From IMG/VR virus record IMGVR_UViG_3300032289_002472, positions 49,068 to 113,067 of that record: a stretch of DNA of 64,000 nt. One strand, written 5' to 3'. Source of the stretch: a virus. The translations under genes were made by a program, and so were the position numbers. Below are positions 54,609-61,096 of this stretch, one piece after another. Numbering within the stretch: position 1 is the stretch's first letter; the number at the start of each line of letters is the position of its first letter. The notes beneath the pieces are model-generated. The model did not search any database and had not been told where the DNA came from. It worked only from the letters and a program-made list of their open reading frames with translations.

Positions 54609-56992
54609 TCTTTGTCTTGGTTAATTGTGTTAAAAATATTTGGAGACGCTAATAGTATTCCAGTCTGATGCGTTCCTTTTCTCCTGATGTGTGGATACTT
54701 GGTTGAGTCATGCAACTGTCTTATTTTTCCAATAACGTCCATTTTGTCGAAGCTGTAGCCCATGGTCTTAAGCTCTCGAAAAACTTTAATGTCAATAAAT
54801 GTACTATTATTTTCCTCTACAACAAATTTCTTTAAATTATTATTTTCTTTGATGGAGTCTAAAAATTCATTAATTGTGTGTTCAACTCCACTTATTTTTT
54901 TTCTCATTACCCTAAAATTAGCTATGCGATTTTTTTTCTGTAAAATAGTTTCAATATAGTCAACCGACCTTCCGGAACCCAAAACGAAAACTATTTCACA
55001 AAAAAACAAAAGTAATGTGTCTGCAAACAAAATTAGTTCTTCTTTTGGCGATTGCTTAAAATATATGCAACGGCGATTAGGTGCTGTTCCTACATCGTAA
55101 AGAGATATTGTAGCGCTATGCTTGAGCAATGTTTTATGATTTATTGCTTTATCAACATATTGAATCATGTTGATTGGTATAAACTCTTTCTGTGAGCCAA
55201 GGCCTAATATAGAGGCAACCCCCGAAGCAATACTATGTGGAACCACTAAGTGTGCCCTTCCACGATCATTCAAGTGGCAGATCATTTCTAGTGCGCAAAC
55301 GACACACGCTGCACCAAATTGAGTTTCACATAGTGATCTTAAAGCTTCTTTTGAAACCTCTCGATATTTTGAGAGATCATTTAAATAGTTTGGGTGTTTT
55401 ATTTGTTGTTGAATGTCGCCCACAAATCCATCCCTAACTTTAATTCCTTGCTGTGAACATATATATTTATCTGTACTAATCTCTTTGCCACGGAATCCAT
55501 AATCATCTTTTTTATGAAATGAATGAGATTCTCCAGAAAGCCCTCTTACTATTTGAGGTAAAAACGTTTGAACAGTCTTTGTAGAGTTCCACATTGGACA
55601 TTCAAGACCATTCAATAGAGCCACAGAAGTCAATTTTCTCAGAAATCTCAATGAAGAGGAAAAAGTTTTATGATCAATATAAAACTCCTTGGACGAGGCT
55701 CCTATGTGTAAGCAAACAAAATACTGAACATCTTTTTTTCCATCTGAAATAATATGCTTTATTTCAACCCAAAAATTACTCAAACATGAATAAGTAAGGT
55801 CTGGCTGTCTTTGGAAATATTTGCCATGAGATAACTTAAAGGTTTTTCCTCCTATAACAAACTCAGAGAAGCCTATGCTATAGTTCTTGATAGCAGATCT
55901 TACATCTTCGATGCTCTCTTTAGATGCTGAGCAATAATCTTGAGTAATTTCTTCACGTAATACAGAAGAGCTATATCCAAGTTTTGACATGGATTTTATC
56001 AAGTCTGGAATAGTAAGATTTTTTCTCTGAACTAAAGATGACACTAAGCAACGAGACAAAGTCTGTGGCTTTATTCTAGAAAGCTCTTCTTCAAGTTTTC
56101 TGCTTATCCCAAAGCCAGTCTGTAGGGTACCTGGAAGCTTGTACACAGATATAGGCGACGTATTTCCATGAAAGGAAACACACAGTCCAGGTTCTTCATT
56201 GTCGGCCAAAATCAAAGAAACCACAGGATGAACCCTTGAAAAATATTTGGCAGTAGATTTTACAGCAAACGGCATCAAAACAGGGTAATCAAAGGTTTTA
56301 TTATCCCCTGAAATAGATTTAGAAAGTATTTGTGCCAATGCGGGATCCTGAGCCAGTACTAGTTTAGACTGCCAGGAGACAAAATCAGACCATCTTTCTG
56401 CGACACTGAATATATTCCCAGAGGGAATCGGATACTGAACTTCCCCCACGAAAGACCCTAGCATAGTATAAATATACCCCATTCCTGGAATTCCGTTTTC
56501 ATCCCTGAGGGTTAGAACAGTATATTTGGACTTAGGGTTTACTTTAGTGGTACTTTTTCTAAAAAATAAATCGTTAATCTCTAGCCCTGAGGCTTCTGCC
56601 CAGTCTCCATATTTCTTGTGCCGTCTGTCATCTGCCTCAAGTCTCTCTCTATATAGTATCCGTCCCTTTTCCAGTAACTTCATTAAACGAAGGTACTTCA
56701 TAGCTCTGTAAATCATTGCATTTGCATCTGCACCAGAAACTTCTGACATCAATAAGTTTTCATAAACTTGCTCTTGACCAAGACCAAGCTTTTTAATCAT
56801 ATAGGAGGTGGCGCAAAGAGAATCACCACAAGTAAGACACCTAAAAATTGGTTCTGATCCATCTAATAAAATATCCATGCTATGCTCATCTTGCATTTTT
56901 AGATGGCATGCACATGGCGAGGATAATATAATGGATGATGAAGGAAGAACCTTGCAACAGGCCAATAACTTCGCTACATTAAGAGAAAACAT
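54578..56992 (-). CDS. Large zinc-binding protein of unknown function, 804 aa
   Basis: The N-terminus has a CHC2-like zinc finger: CACHLKMQDEHSMDILLD followed by FRCLTCGDSLCATS (residues about 27-62), as in primases. The rest is not recognised; no P-loop or palm motif is evident. Segments such as YTVLTLRDENGIPGMGYIY and SRVHPVVSLILADNEEP suggest folded alpha/beta domains. ATG 56992 lies two bases from the divergent ATG 56995. Together with the zinc-ribbon gene it may form a second priming or DNA-remodelling module. Confidence 0.65.
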   Translation of the reverse strand: MFSLNVAKLLACCKVLPSSSIILSSPCACHLKMQDEHSMDILLDGSEPIFRCLTCGDSLCATSYMIKKLGLGQEQVYENLLMSEVSGADANAMIYRAMKYLRLMKLLEKGRILYRERLEADDRRHKKYGDWAEASGLEINDLFFRKSTTKVNPKSKYTVLTLRDENGIPGMGYIYTMLGSFVGEVQYPIPSGNIFSVAERWSDFVSWQSKLVLAQDPALAQILSKSISGDNKTFDYPVLMPFAVKSTAKYFSRVHPVVSLILADNEEPGLCVSFHGNTSPISVYKLPGTLQTGFGISRKLEEELSRIKPQTLSRCLVSSLVQRKNLTIPDLIKSMSKLGYSSSVLREEITQDYCSASKESIEDVRSAIKNYSIGFSEFVIGGKTFKLSHGKYFQRQPDLTYSCLSNFWVEIKHIISDGKKDVQYFVCLHIGASSKEFYIDHKTFSSSLRFLRKLTSVALLNGLECPMWNSTKTVQTFLPQIVRGLSGESHSFHKKDDYGFRGKEISTDKYICSQQGIKVRDGFVGDIQQQIKHPNYLNDLSKYREVSKEALRSLCETQFGAACVVCALEMICHLNDRGRAHLVVPHSIASGVASILGLGSQKEFIPINMIQYVDKAINHKTLLKHSATISLYDVGTAPNRRCIYFKQSPKEELILFADTLLLFFCEIVFVLGSGRSVDYIETILQKKNRIANFRVMRKKISGVEHTINEFLDSIKENNNLKKFVVEENNSTFIDIKVFRELKTMGYSFDKMDVIGKIRQLHDSTKYPHIRRKGTHQTGILLASPNIFNTINQDKECKMRHLSLQ

Positions 56993-56994
56993 AT

Positions 56995-57996
56995 ATGAAA
57001 GACTTTTATCAAGATTTTGGACACAATTTTATCAAATTGTTTAAAGACAAAGAAGTTCCTTCTTTTGTTAAAGAAGCAGAAATGCTCGAACCAGAAACAT
57101 TAGATAGTTTGCCAGCTTCGGCATTCGCCTGTGTAGAAACCAAAAGTTTGCCCATAAATGATGCTGCAAATACTTACGTAAGTGCGGCTTATTATTACGG
57201 TGCTAATTCTAAAAATGCAAGCGTAGAAGAAAGAATTTTAAAAGCTGCCGAGCTTTTTGAAATCTTGGACAACGTCAAAAACCTCTCAGAATTAGCAAAC
57301 CATGAAAAGCAGGCTGAGGAAGAGAAAGGCTGGGAAATTTCAATCAACACCGAAAATGGAACAAAATCCTTTTCTGGAAAAAGTCCTACAAGCATTAAAA
57401 AGTTTGCAGAATTTTATGTTAATGAGCTTTTCGATAAACTTAATTTTAATGAAAAAGTAGAGTGCGCTCAAAAAATTGCAGAAGTTTTTTCTCAAAACAA
57501 CCTTGAAGCTCCAGAAAGAATTTTGCAAGTTTCAGGTCAATATTTGCCAAATGTAGAAAAATTGGCAGAACAAGTTAGAGCTAGAGCGGTCAGAGTTTTT
57601 GAAGACGACAAAAAAGCTCAATTGTGTCAAATGGCAAACGATCTTTTGCATTCAGAAGAAAAAAGCTTAAAGGGTATGCACAAGATTGCTGAAATCTTGG
57701 ACACTATCGACAGGCAAAATTATCTCACTCGTTTTTACGGAAAATCTATCTTGGACCCTTTTGAAAGCGTTTTTAATACTCCAAAAGAAGAAGCTGCAAA
57801 GTTGGCAACCGTTGTCTCTATTGGTGAAAAAGACTATTCTTTTGATGAGCTTCAAGATATCTCTGTTGATATTCTAAAGTTGGCTCTTTCGCCAGACTCA
57901 TGTGAAAGAATTGGTTTATTCAACGACACATACAATCCAAGCAAACTGGCAGAGCTTGACTCAGACGAAAGAGACTTGTTAGCTTCTTATTTATAA
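56995..57996 (+). CDS. Hypothetical helical protein, 333 aa
   Basis: Not recognised. Begins MKDFYQDFGHNFIKLFKDKE, then long acidic helices with many Lys/Glu. Codons are homogeneous and the frame is clean. It has one base between its stop and the next plus-strand start, so the two form a unit. The composition (helical, no catalytic motif) fits a structural, scaffold or virion protein. Confidence 0.7.
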   Translation: MKDFYQDFGHNFIKLFKDKEVPSFVKEAEMLEPETLDSLPASAFACVETKSLPINDAANTYVSAAYYYGANSKNASVEERILKAAELFEILDNVKNLSELANHEKQAEEEKGWEISINTENGTKSFSGKSPTSIKKFAEFYVNELFDKLNFNEKVECAQKIAEVFSQNNLEAPERILQVSGQYLPNVEKLAEQVRARAVRVFEDDKKAQLCQMANDLLHSEEKSLKGMHKIAEILDTIDRQNYLTRFYGKSILDPFESVFNTPKEEAAKLATVVSIGEKDYSFDELQDISVDILKLALSPDSCERIGLFNDTYNPSKLAELDSDERDLLASYL

Positions 57997-57997
57997 G

Positions 57998-58702
57998 ATG
58001 CTACCATATAAAACTAAAGACCAAGAAGTTGCCGGTAGAATAATGGCAACACCTGGGACACTTGCTACAGTTTCTCACGCAATTGCTTTGCACTTTTTTA
58101 GCGAAGAAATTTATACATGGGAACCTGAAACTCTGTCTCTTGAATTAGCAGATATATTGGATATTAAAATTGATGAAGATAATTTAGATCGTCTTCATGC
58201 AATAATTGCCGCTATTACTAGCAACAGTTTTTACAAGGATTGGGCAGCATTTACTGCAATATGTTCTGCCTTGAGCGGAGAGAATGACCCAACAGAAGTT
58301 GCTGAAATGACTGTAGCAGAGTTTGTGTGGGGAGTAATTGAAGTATCTCTAAACGATGGAGATGATGAGCCACAATTGTTTTCTCCAGATGTTGCATCAC
58401 TGGTTGGTGTCGTTTTAGATGAAGAAGGTTTTACCGCACCACCAGAACCAGTTTCTTTTGCCATAATGCCAGAGAGATATATGGGAAGCACCTTTGGGGC
58501 AGAACAAGACCAAGCTGATGCACAGTCAGATTATCATCTTGGTCTATTGTCTGAATACATTAGAGATCAATCACTTCTTCTGTATAAACAAATTTCTTTA
58601 TTACCTTGGATTTCTTCTGAAGACCTTGAAACAATTTCAGAGGATCTATCAAAAGAAATTAGCCCAGTAGCTAAGAAAAACGTAGGCGACCCCGTTTACT
58701 AA
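57998..58702 (+). CDS. Hypothetical acidic protein, 234 aa
   Basis: Not recognised. Starts MLPYKTKDQEVAGRIMATPG. Acidic, Leu/Ala-rich helices (LSLELADILDIKIDEDNLDR) and a C-terminal part ending VAKKNVGDPVY. Probably partners the 333-aa protein. Followed at once by structured region C. Confidence 0.7.
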   Translation: MLPYKTKDQEVAGRIMATPGTLATVSHAIALHFFSEEIYTWEPETLSLELADILDIKIDEDNLDRLHAIIAAITSNSFYKDWAAFTAICSALSGENDPTEVAEMTVAEFVWGVIEVSLNDGDDEPQLFSPDVASLVGVVLDEEGFTAPPEPVSFAIMPERYMGSTFGAEQDQADAQSDYHLGLLSEYIRDQSLLLYKQISLLPWISSEDLETISEDLSKEISPVAKKNVGDPVY

Positions 58703-58707
58703 GTTAG

Positions 58708-59167
58708 CCTTGCATTGCCAAAGTTGCAGCAACACATCCGTTTTATGGATTGTTACTAGCAAACTTGACAATGCAAGGTAAGGTTCTGATGAATTAATGA
58801 TCAGAGGGAAAGCAAGAACACCTAAAGACTTTTGGGTCGTTTGTGAGTTTTGGTCTTTGATGTTCTAAAGTGTAGTGTGCGCCACGTTCTCTTTGTAAGC
58901 AACTGCAATCACTTACATCAAGCGAATGATTTGTTGAATAGACTTGCAGATCTATTCAGGTTGTCATCGCACAGGATCAAGGTGGATCAGAGTAACTGAT
59001 TCACCCCCTATGAACCTTGTGTAGTCGGGATGTTTTTGTTCCCTGAGCAACAACGCCTTTTGAGCCCTTTGTCACCCGAGCGCACCATGGACGATCAGTC
59101 CAAATTTAAAAAAGGTTTAGGATATAAAATACATCCATATTATTATGGCTACATTAGCCATTGTTTT
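58708..59167 (+). ncRNA. Structured RNA candidate C, with its own terminator
   Basis: About 460 bases with no good frame. CCTTGCATTG (58708-58717) pairs with CAATGCAAGG (58769-58778), enclosing AAGTT/AACTT and ATCC/GGAT stems. Further stems are TCTGAT/ATCAGA (58785-58805), an imperfect GAACA-AAAGAC pairing near 58816-58865, GTAAG/CTTAC near 58895-58915 and GAATAGA/TCTATTC (58936-58957). A hairpin with T-run at 59145 ends it on the plus strand. It may be a separate RNA or the long 3' tail of the 234-aa gene message. Confidence 0.55.
59145..59167 (+). terminator. Plus-strand intrinsic terminator
   Basis: ATGGCTA (59145-59151) pairs with TAGCCAT (59155-59161) and is followed by TGTTTTT on the plus strand. 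It ends the transcript from 56995 onward or of structured RNA C. Confidence 0.7.
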
Positions 59168-59168
59168 T

Positions 59169-59218
59169 GACCCCCCTACCCCAAGGTAGATTTCTCTACC
59201 TTGGGGCTGAATAGGGTC
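59169..59218 (-). terminator. Minus-strand terminator of the IS110-like gene
   Basis: CCCCAAGGTAGA (59179-59190) pairs with TCTACCTTGGGG (59195-59206), closed further out by GACCC/GGGTC; the minus strand continues TCAAAAACAATGG. It overlaps the stop of the gene at 59217. The facing terminators separate two convergent units. Confidence 0.82.
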
Positions 59219-60398
59219 AAGCAGCTTTGCGGTATTTGTCCGCACTACCATGCACCATGCCAAGCTTTGCCTCTGAGTATTCAGGAGCAACAACAAGGCC
59301 TTCAAGAGGTCTCCACTCTTTATAGAGATCTGCCAAGAACCTCTTGATGCAATACCTCAGTGAAGCGTTGTGAATGTGCGCCTTAGCTTTCTTAGCCCAA
59401 GACGGATCGTTCTGCTTCCTGTTTCGGTAATTGAGATAAGACTGCACATACGGATGGTCATTGATGACTACCTGTTTGTAGAAAGTCTTATTATCTCCTT
59501 TTACCTCTTCCGCCCTCATGCTTTCTGGAAGACCGTTGAACTCTTGTTCAGAGATCTCGATCCAGCGAAGACTGTCCTTGAGCATGCAGTTGGCCATAAC
59601 CCACAACTTAGATTTAAGCCATGGATTGTAAGTAAGTCCAAGCCATTCTTTTAGGACGGTACCTTCATCATCAACCAAGCGTTTCTTGACTAGATGATGT
59701 TTGTATTTACCCCGTCCTTCAGTGATCATATTGAACTCACCCCAAGATCTTTCATTCAGCTCTGCAAAGGTAACGGCTGAAGTGTCGTTAGCAATGATGT
59801 CAGAAATTGTTTCGTTTCCAAAGTCTCTGACATTCAATGTAATAGCTGGTGAATTGCTAACCTTGTCACGTCCAACAAGAACAACATCATACCCGCAATA
59901 CTTCCACAACGAGCTGACATATTCCGCCTTGTGAATGTCTATGCTCGAGATGATTGCTCCTGCCATTGCAGGTCCGCATCCACGAACATTTTTCAAGAAT
60001 TTTGTCCAGATAGGACAATCTTCGAGTAGTGTTCCAAGGCGACGAAACTGAGATTCTTCTTCTCGTTCCATTACCATGTATTGATGGACCATAACCAGCT
60101 CTGCGTATTCGCTGATGATACCTTCTTCCTTGAAGTTATTCCTCGATGGCAGCTCTCTCTTGATGCCGTCAGTAATCTTTTTGTAAGACTGTTTAATCTC
60201 TTTGACGATCTCCATGGAGTCATCTTCAAGACTGTCTTTTTCTTTGGTTCCAGGAACATATCCTAGCTTAACCTTGAACTGAGCAACCAAACGGTTGCCA
60301 ATTGAGATGCGGAGTTTTTGGAGATCATAGACTCCACGGACGGCTGACTTTAAAAGCATATTCAATGCCTTCTTGGTGGCGCTTTGTATTTGATTCAT
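59217..60398 (-). CDS. IS110-type HhH (Transposase_20-like) protein without RuvC domain, 393 aa
   Basis: The stretch LKNVRGCGPAMAGAIISSID then SLWKYCGYDVV near residues 132-165 matches the helix-hairpin-helix part of IS110-family transposases (Transposase_20). The first 120 residues are helical and show no D-x-x-K/DEDD strand, so the RuvC-like catalytic domain is missing; 'transposase' would be misleading. The rest (ASLRYCIKRFLADLYKEWRP) is basic. ATG 60398 follows a CACAACACAAACACACAGAA leader. It may act on DNA or RNA junctions. No terminal inverted repeats are seen. Confidence 0.65.
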   Translation of the reverse strand: MNQIQSATKKALNMLLKSAVRGVYDLQKLRISIGNRLVAQFKVKLGYVPGTKEKDSLEDDSMEIVKEIKQSYKKITDGIKRELPSRNNFKEEGIISEYAELVMVHQYMVMEREEESQFRRLGTLLEDCPIWTKFLKNVRGCGPAMAGAIISSIDIHKAEYVSSLWKYCGYDVVLVGRDKVSNSPAITLNVRDFGNETISDIIANDTSAVTFAELNERSWGEFNMITEGRGKYKHHLVKKRLVDDEGTVLKEWLGLTYNPWLKSKLWVMANCMLKDSLRWIEISEQEFNGLPESMRAEEVKGDNKTFYKQVVINDHPYVQSYLNYRNRKQNDPSWAKKAKAHIHNASLRYCIKRFLADLYKEWRPLEGLVVAPEYSEAKLGMVHGSADKYRKAA

Positions 60399-60462
60399 GT
60401 GTTTGTGTTTTCTGTGTGTTTGTGTTGTGATTGTTTTTTGTTGCACTTCTTGCACAACAAAA

Positions 60463-60492
60463 AAAGGATCAAGTAATAAAACTTGATCCTTT
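60463..60492 (-). terminator. 12-bp perfect hairpin terminator
   Basis: AAAGGATCAAGT (60463-60474) pairs with ACTTGATCCTTT (60481-60492), followed by TTTTTTTGTTG on the minus strand. It ends the fibre cassette. Confidence 0.88.
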
Positions 60493-60533
60493 ATATTATG
60501 GTTAAATATTGGGTTAATTTAACGGCCCCCGCA

Positions 60534-60689
60534 TTACGGGATACCTGTATCTGTGAGTTGTTTTTCAATACTTACCGCAACTGGCAGTAGCTGAGATGCG
60601 GCGTTAAGCCCTCCGGCTTTGGTTGCGATGTCCAGGGCCTGCATGACGAGCTTGGCTTCGGCCTCCGTGAGTGTGACTTGCTTATTCAT
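60534..60689 (-). CDS. Small protein at the end of the fibre cassette, 51 aa
   Basis: ATG 60689 to TAA 60534-60536: MNKQVTLTEAEAKLVMQALD and a hydrophobic second helix. It overlaps the 136-aa gene by 8 bases. GC-richer like the fibre genes. Many phage tail cassettes carry such small helical proteins; the role is not known. Confidence 0.6.
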   Translation of the reverse strand: MNKQVTLTEAEAKLVMQALDIATKAGGLNAASQLLPVAVSIEKQLTDTGIP

Positions 60690-61092
60690 TGATAGGTTCC
60701 TCCTGTTGGACTGTCTCTGGTTCGATAATCTCCGGTTCGATGATCTCCGGTTCGATGATCTCCGGTTCGACTGTTTCCGGTTCGACAGTTTCTTGCTCGC
60801 TGGTCAAGCTGGCCAAGTAGGCTTGGGTCGCGGGGATCGCGGCCAATACCGCTTGGAACGCAGCAGCCAATTCTGGCACCGCTGCCATGATTTCTGGCGT
60901 CAACGGCGCGGTCATGCGCTGGACGAACGAGCCGTTGGCCAGTTCGCCGCTTTCGGTGCATGGAAGAAGCTCGACGGTGATGGAGCCAGAGTCCGTTGTC
61001 GGCTGAATAGCCGAGAGCGTATAGACATGGAGTTTATCGAACACCTTCGCAGGGATGGGTTCGACGGTTATGGGTGTTGGATTGGTTAACAT
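60682..61092 (-). CDS. Fibre-associated protein with EPEII repeats, 136 aa
   Basis: MLTNPTPITVEPIPAKVFDK from ATG 61092. A beta-rich first half (TDSGSITVELLPCTESG) and an Ala-rich helix are followed by tandem EPEII/EPETV pentapeptides (15-bp DNA repeats at about 60713-60790). It sits directly downstream of the fibre gene and may be a tail-fibre chaperone or small fibre protein. Base composition matches the fibre, not the rest of the window. Confidence 0.65.
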   Translation of the reverse strand: MLTNPTPITVEPIPAKVFDKLHVYTLSAIQPTTDSGSITVELLPCTESGELANGSFVQRMTAPLTPEIMAAVPELAAAFQAVLAAIPATQAYLASLTSEQETVEPETVEPEIIEPEIIEPEIIEPETVQQEEPINE

Positions 61093-61096
61093 AAGA

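Noticed and set aside
59217-60398. Active IS110 insertion sequence
   Set aside because: No RuvC-like catalytic residues in the N-terminus and no recognisable element ends.
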